DNA from: Aliihoeflea sp023389195
GTDB lineage: Bacteria > Pseudomonadota > Alphaproteobacteria > Rhizobiales > Rhizobiaceae
Reading direction: 5' to 3'
Length of the DNA stretch: 64,000 nt
Assembly (NCBI GenBank): GCA_023389195.1
Contig: JAEWET010000036.1
Coordinates: 67,060 to 131,059, forward strand
Each line of letters starts with the position of its first letter. Positions within the stretch are counted from its first letter, which is position 1. Shown piece after piece: positions 56,178 through 64,000 of this stretch. Made by a program: the position numbers and the translations under genes. The notes below the pieces were generated by a model. That model was given only the letters and a program-made list of their open reading frames with translations, was not told where the DNA came from and did no database searches.

Positions 56178-58982
56178 TTGACCGATTTGACGACACCGCG
56201 CGGGCCGCAAGGCGGACCGGACGACATCGAGCCGATTTCCATCATCGAGGAAATGCAGCGTTCCTATCTCGATTACGCCATGAGCGTGATCGTGAGCCGG
56301 GCGCTGCCGGACGTGCGCGACGGGCTGAAGCCGGTGCATCGGCGCATTCTCTACGCCAGCCATGAGAGCGCCTACTACTGGAACCGGAAATACGTGAAAT
56401 CGGCGCGACCGGTCGCCGACGTCATGGGTAAATACCATCCGCATGGCGACGCCTCGATTTATGACGCATTGGTGCGCATGGCGCAGGACTGGTCGCTGCG
56501 CGTGCCGCTGATCGACGGGCAGGGCAATTTCGGCTCGATCGACGGCGATCCGCCGGCGGCGATGCGCTACACGGAATCGCGCCTGACCAAGGTCGCGCAC
56601 GAACTGCTCGAGGACATCGACAAGGAAACGGTCGACTGGCAGGACACCTACGATTCCTCCGGCCAGGAGCCGAAGGTCCTGCCGGCACGCTTTCCGAACC
56701 TTTTGGTCAACGGTTCGGGCGGCATTGCGGTCGGCATGGCGACGAACATCCCGCCGCACAATCTCGTCGAGGTCGTCGATGGCTGCATCGCGTTGATCGA
56801 CAATCCGGCGATCGAGCTGCACGAATTGATGGAGATCATTCCCGGTCCCGATTTCCCGACCGGTGGCATCGTGCTCGGCAAGGCGGGTATCCGCAGCGCC
56901 TATGAAACGGGTCGCGGCTCGATCCTGATGCGCGGCAAGGTTCATGTCGAGCCGATGCGCGGCGACCGCGAGGCGATCATCGTCACGGAAATGCCGTTCC
57001 AGGTGAACAAGGCCTCGATGATCGAGAAGATGGCCGAGCTCGTGCGCGACAAGCGCATCGAGGGCATTTCCGACATCCGCGACGAATCCGACCGCCAGGG
57101 CTATCGCGTCGTCATCGAACTGAAGCGCGATGCCGTCGCCGACGTCATCTTGAACCAGCTCTACCGCTTCACGCCGCTGCAGACCTCGTTCGGCGCGAAC
57201 ATCGTCGCGCTCAATGGCGGCAAGCCGGAGCAGCTCAACCTGCTCGACATGCTGCGCGCCTTCGTGTTTTTCCGCGAGGACGTCGTCAGTCGGCGCACCA
57301 AGTATCTGCTGCGCAAGGCGCGCGAGCGCGCGCATGTGCTGGTCGGTCTCGCGATCGCCGTCGCGAATATCGACGAGATCATCGCGCTCATCCGCAAGGC
57401 GCCGGACCCGCAGACTGCGCGCGAACAGTTGATGACGCGGCGCTGGCCGGCGCATGACGTCGAAGCGCTGATCCGCCTGATCGACGATCCGCGCCACCGG
57501 ATCAACGAGGACGGCACCTATAACCTCTCCGAAGAGCAGGCCCGCGCGATCCTGGAACTGCGCCTACAGCGCCTGACCGCGCTCGGCCGCGACGAGATCG
57601 CCGACGAGCTGAACGCGATCGGTGACGAGATCAAGGATTTCCTCGACATCCTGTCGTCGCGCGCCCGCATCCAGCAGATCGTCAAGGACGAGCTGATCGC
57701 GGTTCGCGACGAGTTCGGCACGCCGCGGCGCACCGAGCTTGCCGAAGGCGGCGCGGACATGGCCGACGAGGACCTGATCGCGCGCGAGGACATGGTCGTC
57801 ACGGTCAGCCACTCCGGCTACATCAAGCGCGTGCCGCTCTCGATCTACCGGGCGCAGCGGCGCGGCGGCAAGGGTCGGTCCGGCATGTCGACCCGCGACG
57901 AGGATTTCGTCACGCGCCTGTTCGTGGCCAGCACGCACACGCCGATCCTGTTCTTCTCCTCACGCGGCATCGTCTACAAGGAAAAGGTCTGGCGCCTGCC
58001 GATCGGCACGCCGCAGTCGCGCGGGAAGTTCCTGCGCAACATGCTGCCGCTGCAGGAAGGCGAGCGTATCACGACCATCATGCCGCTTCCCGAAGACGAG
58101 GAGAGCTGGGGTAACCTCGACGTCATGTTCGCGACGACGCGGGGCACCGTTCGACGCAACAAGCTTTCCGATTTCACGCAGGTCAACCGCAACGGCAAGA
58201 TCGCGATGAAGCTCGACGAGGAGGGCGACGAGATCCTCGGCGTATATACCTGCACCGAGCATGACGACATCCTGCTGACCGCAGGTTCGGGGCGGTGCAT
58301 CCGCTTCCCGGTCACCGATGTGCGCGTGTTCCAGAGCCGCAACTCGACGGGCGTGCGCGGCATCAATCTCGGTGACGGCGACAGCGTCATCTCGATGGCG
58401 ATCCTGCACCATGTCGATGCGACGCCGGCCGAGCGTGCCGCCTATCTGAAGCAGTCTGCCGCCGAACGGCGTGCAGTGACGGGCGAAGAGGAAGAGATCG
58501 CGCTGACCAACGAGGAAGTTTCCGACGACGCGCAGATCGATGGCGATCGCTATGAGGAACTAAAGGCGCGGGAGGAGTTCGTCTTGACCGTGAGCGAAAA
58601 GGGCTACGGCAAACGCTCGTCGTCTTATGATTTCCGCGTCATCGGCCGCGGCGGCAAGGGAATTCGCGCGACGGACGTTTCGAAGACCGGGGAAATCGGC
58701 TCGCTCATCGCCGCTTTCCCGGTGGAGAATGACGACCAGATCATGCTCGTATCAAATGCGGGACAGGTCATCCGGGTGCCGGTCAACGGCATTCGCTTCG
58801 CTAGCCGCGCCACCAAGGGCGTGACGATCTTCAATACGGCGAAGGACGAAAAAGTCGTTTCGGTGGAGCGGATTTCGGACCCGCAGAACGACGAGGAAGA
58901 ACTTGAGAGCGAAGCCGAGATCGTGGCGCAGACCGCCGCGGACGCAGCAGGTGGTCCGGCAGCGACGGGAGAAGATCAGTAG
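56178..58982 (+). CDS. DNA gyrase subunit A
   Basis: GyrA cuts and rejoins DNA to introduce supercoils. The 934-aa protein has catalytic Tyr131 in AAMRYTESRLTK, the winged-helix QRDR stretch HPHGDASIYDALVRMA (88-102), and the C-terminal beta-pinwheel with the GyrA box QRRGGKGRSG. At the E. coli Ser83 position the residue is Ala92; Asp87 is kept as Asp96. Ala here is usual in Alphaproteobacteria and goes with intrinsic low quinolone sensitivity. The start is TTG 56178 without a clear ribosome site. Confidence 0.98.
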   Translation: MTDLTTPRGPQGGPDDIEPISIIEEMQRSYLDYAMSVIVSRALPDVRDGLKPVHRRILYASHESAYYWNRKYVKSARPVADVMGKYHPHGDASIYDALVRMAQDWSLRVPLIDGQGNFGSIDGDPPAAMRYTESRLTKVAHELLEDIDKETVDWQDTYDSSGQEPKVLPARFPNLLVNGSGGIAVGMATNIPPHNLVEVVDGCIALIDNPAIELHELMEIIPGPDFPTGGIVLGKAGIRSAYETGRGSILMRGKVHVEPMRGDREAIIVTEMPFQVNKASMIEKMAELVRDKRIEGISDIRDESDRQGYRVVIELKRDAVADVILNQLYRFTPLQTSFGANIVALNGGKPEQLNLLDMLRAFVFFREDVVSRRTKYLLRKARERAHVLVGLAIAVANIDEIIALIRKAPDPQTAREQLMTRRWPAHDVEALIRLIDDPRHRINEDGTYNLSEEQARAILELRLQRLTALGRDEIADELNAIGDEIKDFLDILSSRARIQQIVKDELIAVRDEFGTPRRTELAEGGADMADEDLIAREDMVVTVSHSGYIKRVPLSIYRAQRRGGKGRSGMSTRDEDFVTRLFVASTHTPILFFSSRGIVYKEKVWRLPIGTPQSRGKFLRNMLPLQEGERITTIMPLPEDEESWGNLDVMFATTRGTVRRNKLSDFTQVNRNGKIAMKLDEEGDEILGVYTCTEHDDILLTAGSGRCIRFPVTDVRVFQSRNSTGVRGINLGDGDSVISMAILHHVDATPAERAAYLKQSAAERRAVTGEEEEIALTNEEVSDDAQIDGDRYEELKAREEFVLTVSEKGYGKRSSSYDFRVIGRGGKGIRATDVSKTGEIGSLIAAFPVENDDQIMLVSNAGQVIRVPVNGIRFASRATKGVTIFNTAKDEKVVSVERISDPQNDEEELESEAEIVAQTAADAAGGPAATGEDQ

Positions 58983-59107
58983 CGGTAGCGATTGATCTTC
59001 TGCTGGCGGCTCTCGACACGAACGCGCTGGGCTTCCTGATGCAGGCCGAACGCGGTGGCGATCAGCATTGCGAGGGTCATGGTGGCTGCGAGCATGATGA
59101 TGATCAT
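58976..59107 (-). CDS. Small single-span membrane protein (43 aa), convergent with gyrA
   Basis: From ATG 59107 a near-perfect AAGGAG lies 7 bp upstream. The 43-aa product has one hydrophobic span (IIIMLAATMTLAMLIATAFGL) and a basic tail (HQEAQRVRVESRQQKINRYRY). The stop overlaps the end of gyrA by 7 bp. No family is recognised, but the ribosome site and the membrane-protein composition make it likely to be expressed. Confidence 0.65.
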   Translation of the reverse strand: MIIIMLAATMTLAMLIATAFGLHQEAQRVRVESRQQKINRYRY

Positions 59108-59272
59108 GGTGTCTCTCCTTGCCGAATTAACGACGAATGAATCAAAAGGTTTCATCGGCCGTCTTGACAATCGTCATTTTCCGCTGAACCCGTTCTGAGA
59201 GTGCCGTTCATCTGACGTTCACGCCGCGCCCCGGCATTTGCCATCCACGCATCGTCTGAGTAGAAGCCCTTC

Positions 59273-59770
59273 ATGACTGAGCGCATTGCCTTTTACGCGG
59301 GATCGTTCGATCCCCTGACCAACGGCCATCTCGATGTTCTCAAGGGCGCGCTCGCGGTCGCCGACCGGATCGTCGTGGGGATCGGGGTGCAGGCTTCCAA
59401 GAAGCCGCTCTTTTCGTTCAAGGAACGGGTCGACCTGATCAAGCGGGCATGTGCCGACGAACTCGGCGCGGAATCCGCGCGACTTGACGTGGTTTCGTTC
59501 GATGGTCTCGTCGTGACCGCATCGCGCCAGCACGGCGCGTCGATCATGATCCGCGGCCTGCGTGACGGCACCGATCTCGACTACGAGATGCAGATGGCGG
59601 GCATGAACGAGACGATCGCGCCGGAGCTTCAGACCGTCTTCATTCCGGCAAGTCCGTCGGTCCGCACGATTACCGCCACACTCGTCCGCCAGATAGCCTC
59701 GATGGGCGGCGACATCTCGGCATTCGTGCCGAAGAGCGTCGCTCCGGTGTTGCGTCAGAAATTCAGCTAG
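59273..59770 (+). CDS. Phosphopantetheine adenylyltransferase CoaD
   Basis: CoaD makes dephospho-CoA. The 165-aa nucleotidyltransferase has AFYAGSFDPLTNGHLDVL with the T/HxGH-type site TNGH (His19), then KKPLFSFKERVDL, IMIRGLRDGTDLDYEMQMAGMN and FIPASPSVRTITATLVRQ. The length is normal. It is 18 bp before the first cyclophilin gene. Confidence 0.97.
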   Translation: MTERIAFYAGSFDPLTNGHLDVLKGALAVADRIVVGIGVQASKKPLFSFKERVDLIKRACADELGAESARLDVVSFDGLVVTASRQHGASIMIRGLRDGTDLDYEMQMAGMNETIAPELQTVFIPASPSVRTITATLVRQIASMGGDISAFVPKSVAPVLRQKFS

Positions 59771-59788
59771 GTTCTCAGGGAGTTCGAC

Positions 59789-60364
59789 ATGTCCTTCGTC
59801 CGTTTCGCCTCGTCCACGCTCATCGCCGCTTGTCTGGCGACTTCGGCGCTTGCCGCCGAACCGGAAGACACGATGATCATCACGCTGAAGGACGGCGAGG
59901 TGACAATCGCGCTTCGCCCGGACCTCGCGCCGCAGCATGTCGAACAGATCAAGACGCTGGTCGGGCAGGGCGCGTATGACAATGTCGCCTTTCACCGCGT
60001 GATCGACGGCTTCATGGCGCAGACCGGCGACGTGCAGTATGGCGACATGGAGAACGGCTATAACAGCCAGCGCGCCGGCACCGGCGGCTCCGACCTCGGC
60101 AACATCCCGGCCGAGTTCTCGGCGGAAAATTTCGTCCGCGGCACCGTCGGCATGGCACGCGCGCAGGACCCGAATTCGGCGAATTCGCAGTTTTTCATCA
60201 TGTTCGACGCCGCGCCCCCGCTCGACGGCGCCTATACGATCGTCGGCGAAGTCGAGAGCGGCATGGAGCTCGTCGACAACATCAAGAAGGGCGACCCGGC
60301 CATGAACGGCTCGGTCACCGACCCGGACCGCATGGTCAGCGTCCGCATGGGCGCGGCCGAATAG
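59789..60364 (+). CDS. Exported peptidyl-prolyl isomerase (cyclophilin)
   Basis: The 191-aa protein has a signal peptide (1-22, cleavage after LAAEP region) and a cyclophilin core. The core has VAFHRVIDGFMAQTGDVQYG, EFSAENFVRGTVGMARAQDPNSANSQFFI and a C-terminal GEVESGMELVDNI. The active-site Arg and Phe of the FHRVI/MAQ and SQFFI motifs are present. It acts in the periplasm. A second, cytosolic cyclophilin follows after 55 bp. Confidence 0.93.
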   Translation: MSFVRFASSTLIAACLATSALAAEPEDTMIITLKDGEVTIALRPDLAPQHVEQIKTLVGQGAYDNVAFHRVIDGFMAQTGDVQYGDMENGYNSQRAGTGGSDLGNIPAEFSAENFVRGTVGMARAQDPNSANSQFFIMFDAAPPLDGAYTIVGEVESGMELVDNIKKGDPAMNGSVTDPDRMVSVRMGAAE

Positions 60365-60419
60365 CCTGCGCATGAGCGCGGGCGAGCAACCCTACATTCA
60401 GACACGGAAGGAACGATAT

Positions 60420-60929
60420 ATGGCCGAGATCAAGGATCCCGAAAACACGATCGTCATGGAGACGACCAAGGGCAACGTCACGATCGAGCTCTATCCCGAC
60501 CTGGCGCCCGGCCATGTCGCGCGCATCAAGGAACTGGCACGCGCCGGCGCTTATGACGGCGTCGTCTTCCACCGCGTGATCGACGGCTTCATGGCGCAGA
60601 CCGGCGACGTCAAGTTCGGCAAGAAGGGCGGCAAGGATTTCAATCCCGGCCGTGCCGGCATGGGCGGTTCGGACATGCCGGACCTCAAGGCGGAGTTCTC
60701 CAACGCCAATCACGGCCGCGGCGCCTGCTCGATGGCGCGTTCGCAGAACCCGAACTCGGCCAATTCGCAGTTCTTCATCTGCTTCGGCGATGCCGGCTTT
60801 CTCAACCGCCAGTATACGGTTTGGGGTCAGGTCATCGAAGGCATGGACAATGTCGACAAGATCAAGCGTGGCGAGCCGGTGCAGGACCCCGATACGATCG
60901 TGTCGATGAAGGTCGTCGCCGACGCGTGA
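60420..60929 (+). CDS. Cytosolic peptidyl-prolyl isomerase (cyclophilin)
   Basis: The 169-aa protein lacks a signal peptide and is paralogous to its upstream neighbour: VVFHRVIDGFMAQTGDVKFG, then EFSNANHGRGACSMARSQNPNSANSQFFI and YTVWGQVIEGMDNVDKI. AAGGA lies before ATG 60420. The stop overlaps the next start by one base (TGATG). The tandem supplies the same activity on both sides of the inner membrane. Confidence 0.94.
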   Translation: MAEIKDPENTIVMETTKGNVTIELYPDLAPGHVARIKELARAGAYDGVVFHRVIDGFMAQTGDVKFGKKGGKDFNPGRAGMGGSDMPDLKAEFSNANHGRGACSMARSQNPNSANSQFFICFGDAGFLNRQYTVWGQVIEGMDNVDKIKRGEPVQDPDTIVSMKVVADA

Positions 60930-61315
60930 TGCGACGCGCGGCCATGATATTGATGATGGCCATTAGTGCCGGGAGCGCCCACGCTTCCGGCACGATTTCT
61001 TGCGCCTCCGATGATGGTGCTTCGGTCGAACTGACGCTCGGCAGCCTGCCGGTGCTTTCCGTCGTGGGGGTCGAGATCGCGGCCGGAGAACAACGCTGGA
61101 CGACGCTCGAGGGCGGAGATGGCCAGCCCGTCGTCGTGGGACAGGCGGCGCGATACGGCGATCTTGTCGTCGTCGACGTCACCGATCCGAACATCGAGCG
61201 GGTCGTCGCCGAACTGCGGCTTCTATCGGCGACCGAAGAACGCGATCATGTGACGGCGGGGACGTTGCGGATCGTCGGGCAGGGTGCACATGCGCTGACC
61301 TGCGTGGGGCCCTGA
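60929..61315 (+). CDS. Hypothetical exported protein (128 aa)
   Basis: No family is recognised. The protein has a signal peptide (1-20, ILMMAISAGSAHAS), then a beta-rich domain with two cysteines, one right after the signal (ISCASDD) and one at the C-terminus (LTCVGP), which could form a disulfide. It is coupled to the cyclophilin gene by TGATG and lies 5 bp before queA, so it is part of the coaD-ppi-ppi-orf-queA run. The context suggests a co-expressed small periplasmic protein. Confidence 0.72.
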   Translation: MRRAAMILMMAISAGSAHASGTISCASDDGASVELTLGSLPVLSVVGVEIAAGEQRWTTLEGGDGQPVVVGQAARYGDLVVVDVTDPNIERVVAELRLLSATEERDHVTAGTLRIVGQGAHALTCVGP

Positions 61316-61320
61316 TTTCG

Positions 61321-62400
61321 ATGCGTGTCGACCTCTTCGACTTTGACCTGCCGGAAGACCGGATCGCGCTGCGGCCGGCCGAGCCCCGTGATGCGGCGAA
61401 GATGCTGGTGGTCGCGTCGGACGGTCTTGCCGACCGCTCGGTGCGCGACCTGCCGTCGTTCCTCAAGCCCGGCGACATGCTGGTCTTCAACGATACCAAG
61501 GTCATCCCGGCGCAACTGACGGGCCTGCGCCGTCGCGGCGAGGCCGTCAGCGAGATCGATTTGACGCTGCACATGCGAATAGCGCCCGATAGTTGGAAGG
61601 CTTTCGCGCGGCCGGCGAAGCGGCTGAAGGTCGGCGACCGGATCGAGTTCGGCCATGGTGGCTCGATGTGCCTTGCCGGGCGGCTGTCCGCCGAAGTGCG
61701 GGACAAGGGCGATGCGGGCGAGGTGACGCTCGCCTTCGACCTGTCGGGCGCTTTTCTCGACGAAGCGCTGCACGCCGTCGGCCATATTCCGCTGCCGCCC
61801 TACATCGCTTCGAAGCGCCCCGAAGACGCGCGCGATCGCGCAGACTACCAGACGGTCTATGCGCGCGAGGAGGGGGCCGTTGCCGCGCCGACGGCGGGGC
61901 TGCACTTCACGCCGGACCTGCTGGCCGCGGTGGATGCTGCCGGTGCGCAGACCGCCTTCGTCACGCTTCATGTCGGGGCGGGCACGTTCCTGCCGGTCAA
62001 GGCCGACGACACGGACGACCACAAGATGCACACCGAGATCGGGACGATCGACGCCGCGACGGCCGACAGGCTGAATGCCGTTCGTGCCGCGGGTGGGCGG
62101 ATCGTCGCGGTCGGCACGACATCGCTGAGGCTGCTCGAAAGCGCCGCGCGCGAGGACGGCACGATCGCGCCATGGTCGGGCCCGACCGACATTTTCATCA
62201 CGCCCGGCTACCGCTTCAAGGCGGTGGACGTGCTGATGACCAATTTCCACCTGCCGCGATCGACCCTCTTCATGCTGGTCAGCGCCTTTGCCGGGCTCGA
62301 CGTGATGAAGGAGGCCTATGCCCATGCGATACGGGAAGGTTACCGGTTCTATTCCTACGGGGATTCGTCGCTGCTGCTGCGGGCGGAACAGCAGGCATAG
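61321..62400 (+). CDS. S-adenosylmethionine:tRNA ribosyltransferase-isomerase QueA
   Basis: QueA adds the epoxycyclopentanediol ring in queuosine synthesis. The 359-aa protein has MRVDLFDFDLPEDRIALRPAEPRDAAKMLV, FNDTKVIPAQLTGLR, EGAVAAPTAGLHFTPDLL, and the C-terminal TNFHLPRSTLFMLVSAFAG with YRFYSYGDSSLL. In relatives tgt usually follows; here a convergent IalB-like gene follows instead. Confidence 0.97.
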   Translation: MRVDLFDFDLPEDRIALRPAEPRDAAKMLVVASDGLADRSVRDLPSFLKPGDMLVFNDTKVIPAQLTGLRRRGEAVSEIDLTLHMRIAPDSWKAFARPAKRLKVGDRIEFGHGGSMCLAGRLSAEVRDKGDAGEVTLAFDLSGAFLDEALHAVGHIPLPPYIASKRPEDARDRADYQTVYAREEGAVAAPTAGLHFTPDLLAAVDAAGAQTAFVTLHVGAGTFLPVKADDTDDHKMHTEIGTIDAATADRLNAVRAAGGRIVAVGTTSLRLLESAAREDGTIAPWSGPTDIFITPGYRFKAVDVLMTNFHLPRSTLFMLVSAFAGLDVMKEAYAHAIREGYRFYSYGDSSLLLRAEQQA

Positions 62401-62419
62401 TCGGGCAGTACGCCCGGCC

Positions 62420-62953
62420 TCAGCGCGAAAGCGCCTCCACGCGATCGAGGGCGGTGCCGAAGCCCTGCAGCGAAATGGAGAACGGGGCGGGCGCGCCGCC
62501 ATCGGCAGTGGTATTGACCTTGAGGGCCGCGCCGGCACGCAGCGCAACCAATGTCGGCGCATCGAAGTTGACCGAAACGAGGCAGCCCACGGGCAGGCAG
62601 GTGCGGAAGCCCAGTGGCTGCATGGCCGGCATTTCGTCGATCTGGAATGTGACGCCTGTATCCAGCGTGAGGCCGAATGGCAGGACGAGCGTGCCGGAAA
62701 CGGTGCCGCCGGTCGGTGCATCGAGCTCGATCGCAAGCAGGCGCTGGCCGTTCTGGTGGCTTTGTTGCTGTGACATGACGCAACGCTTGGCGTTGTCCGC
62801 CACCTGACAGGCGACGACCCAATCCCTGTAGGTCTCGCTGAGCGAGGACGCTCCGCCGGGAAGGCCGGCCGTCTGCGCTGCGGCCCTACCGCCGGCAACC
62901 ATCAGCACCGAGGCGGCGAAAAGTCCGAAGCAGCGGAGATAGGCACTTGTCAT
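62420..62953 (-). CDS. Invasion-associated locus B (IalB) family protein
   Basis: The 177-aa protein has a signal peptide (1-27, cleavage after AAA). It has the IalB pattern of a conserved tryptophan and paired cysteines: YRDWVVACQVADNAKRCVMSQ, then LPFGLTLDTGVTFQ and FRTCLPVGCLVSVNFD. IalB proteins are small periplasmic or surface proteins widespread in Rhizobiales; the invasion role was shown in Bartonella and should not be assumed here. The start is ATG 62953 or, 27 bp upstream, ATG 62980. Confidence 0.85.
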   Translation of the reverse strand: MTSAYLRCFGLFAASVLMVAGGRAAAQTAGLPGGASSLSETYRDWVVACQVADNAKRCVMSQQQSHQNGQRLLAIELDAPTGGTVSGTLVLPFGLTLDTGVTFQIDEMPAMQPLGFRTCLPVGCLVSVNFDAPTLVALRAGAALKVNTTADGGAPAPFSISLQGFGTALDRVEALSR

Positions 62954-63027
62954 GATCGCAACGGTTCCCGGGGTTGGCATATCACCCGCCGCGCAAACGC
63001 GGCAGGTCTGTTCGCATCGATTGCGCG

Positions 63028-64000
63028 TCAGAACTTCAGGCTGAAACTCGCCTTGACGGATTGGTCGGACATGCCGGAGCCGAACTGGCCACCATAGGAG
63101 AGGCCAAACGTGGCATTGGGGGTAATGGTGTAGTCGAGACCCGCTTCCACCACGGCCGTATCGCGGGCGGTGGGCACGCCGGCAATGGAGAACGCGCTAC
63201 CATCGGCAAACTGCATGTCGGAAAGCGGAGCCGTATCGCCGAAGGCATGACGCCAGCCGAGCATGCCCTTGGCGGTGAGCGTTGCGCCGCCAAGGTCGAA
63301 AGTGGCCGAGGCGCGCAGGCCCAGCGTCGTGAAAATTGCGTCGATATCGCTCGAGGCGACGGTAAGCGCCGCAGCGCCGCCCTGTTCGGTGAAGCCACCC
63401 ATATGCAGGTTCGCATAGGCGAGGTTGGCGAAGGGTTCGAACCGGACATCGCCCGCGCTGAAGCCATAGGCGAGCTCGCCGAAGACCTGTGCCGTGCCGG
63501 CGTTGTAGCTGGCCATGAGGCTGTCGCTGAGGGCGGGGATGACGACGGAGCGGCTGGTCGAGATGTCGTGCAACGTATAGGCGGCGCCGGTGCGCAAGGC
63601 GGTGTCGCCCCATTGCGAGCCGCCATAAACGCCGACATGATAATTGTCGCTGGAGCCCGCGGAGGCGCGGTCCGTCGCATTGAATTCGGTGCGGCTGTAG
63701 CCGGCGACGGCGCCGAAACGCCAGCTATCGAATGCCGACGCGTCCGCGCCGGCCAGGAAGCCACCGATGGAGCGATCGAGCTGCGCGGCGTTGCCGTCGC
63801 CGTTCCAATGGCCCCATGATCCGAAAGCCTGTCCCCAGAGCGCGGGGTCATCGGTGGTGGCCGGCACGAATTGCGCGCCGCCTTCGGCATAGGCCATGAC
63901 CGGCATGGCTGCGGCGCCGACGCCGTCGAAAGCGGCGCGGATGCGGTCGTTGATGGTGTTCCGCAGGAAACGGCTGTCCTCGATCAGCGCGGTATTGGTG
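63028..64000 (-). CDS. Autotransporter, C-terminal beta-barrel (5' part beyond window)
   Basis: The minus-strand frame is open to the right edge (324 residues visible). The first part, TALIEDSRFLRNTINDRI, is the passenger/linker junction typical of autotransporters. It is followed by alternating hydrophobic strands (LWGQAFGSWGHWNGDGNAAQ, GAVAGYSRTEFN, YHVGVYGGSQWG, ...) and the terminal VKASFSLKF with C-terminal Phe, as needed for Bam-dependent insertion. The passenger domain and signal peptide lie outside. The substrate or adhesin type is unknown. Confidence 0.9.
   Translation of the reverse strand, partial: TNTALIEDSRFLRNTINDRIRAAFDGVGAAAMPVMAYAEGGAQFVPATTDDPALWGQAFGSWGHWNGDGNAAQLDRSIGGFLAGADASAFDSWRFGAVAGYSRTEFNATDRASAGSSDNYHVGVYGGSQWGDTALRTGAAYTLHDISTSRSVVIPALSDSLMASYNAGTAQVFGELAYGFSAGDVRFEPFANLAYANLHMGGFTEQGGAAALTVASSDIDAIFTTLGLRASATFDLGGATLTAKGMLGWRHAFGDTAPLSDMQFADGSAFSIAGVPTARDTAVVEAGLDYTITPNATFGLSYGGQFGSGMSDQSVKASFSLKF

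Noticed and set aside
62401..62419. Start of tgt after queA
   Set aside because: The space is only 19 bp and the next gene is a convergent IalB-like gene; tgt is not in the window.

Overview
The window is chromosomal DNA of an alphaproteobacterium of the Rhizobiales (Hyphomicrobiales). The indicators are high GC, the order rpsB-tsf-pyrH-frr-uppS-cdsA-rseP-bamA-lpxD-fabZ-lpxA-lpxI-lpxB, an EipB (DUF1849) homologue, an IalB-like protein, a phasin beside clpS-clpA, GAAC-N7-GAAC SOS boxes, and a GyrA with Ala at the quinolone position. The genus cannot be fixed from sequence reading alone.

Layout. (1) 1-6070 is an accessory island of visibly lower GC. It carries a type I methyltransferase gene hsdM (running off the left edge), a GIY-YIG nuclease, a small serine recombinase, an unassigned 170-aa protein and, divergent from it, an unassigned 638-aa SF2-type helicase. 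Its right end interrupts dprA, whose first ~182 codons remain at 6616-6071. (2) 5975-9459 is the backbone block dprA(broken)-plsY-pyrC'-pyrB; the dihydroorotase-like protein has lost most metal ligands. (3) 9617-22140 holds an AidB-type acyl-CoA dehydrogenase, an AEC transporter, small membrane proteins, ruvX, a UPF0173 hydrolase, gatC-GNAT-gatA, a YdcF-like protein, DUF599, L-serine dehydratase, DUF1489, and a co-translated VWA/DnaJ pair. (4) 22180-29436 holds a DD-carboxypeptidase, phasin, clpS-clpA, azlCD and a PAP2 enzyme. (5) 29411-33388 is a minus-strand run RidA-GDPD-FemAB-like-HIT, containing facing arrays of a 7-bp repeat, with eipB divergent. (6) 33540-46655 is the large translation, isoprenoid, phospholipid and lipid A cluster. 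(7) 46720-50429 holds glnBA with a sigma-54-type promoter, nnrD without its epimerase partner, and DUF72. (8) 50426-54511 holds divergent uvrA and ssb, each with its own SOS box. (9) 54778-64000 holds a DUF4168 protein, MarC, gyrA, a tiny membrane protein, coaD, two cyclophilins, queA, an IalB-like protein and the C-terminal beta-barrel of an autotransporter cut by the right edge.

Most of the window is ordinary housekeeping DNA. The items most worth follow-up are the dprA-disrupting island with its divergent helicase/small-protein pair and shared operator-like dyads, the facing heptamer arrays at 29860-30016, the two SOS boxes, the sigma-54 promoter of glnBA, the pseudo-dihydroorotase and the stand-alone NnrD. 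No tRNA, rRNA or CRISPR array was recognised.
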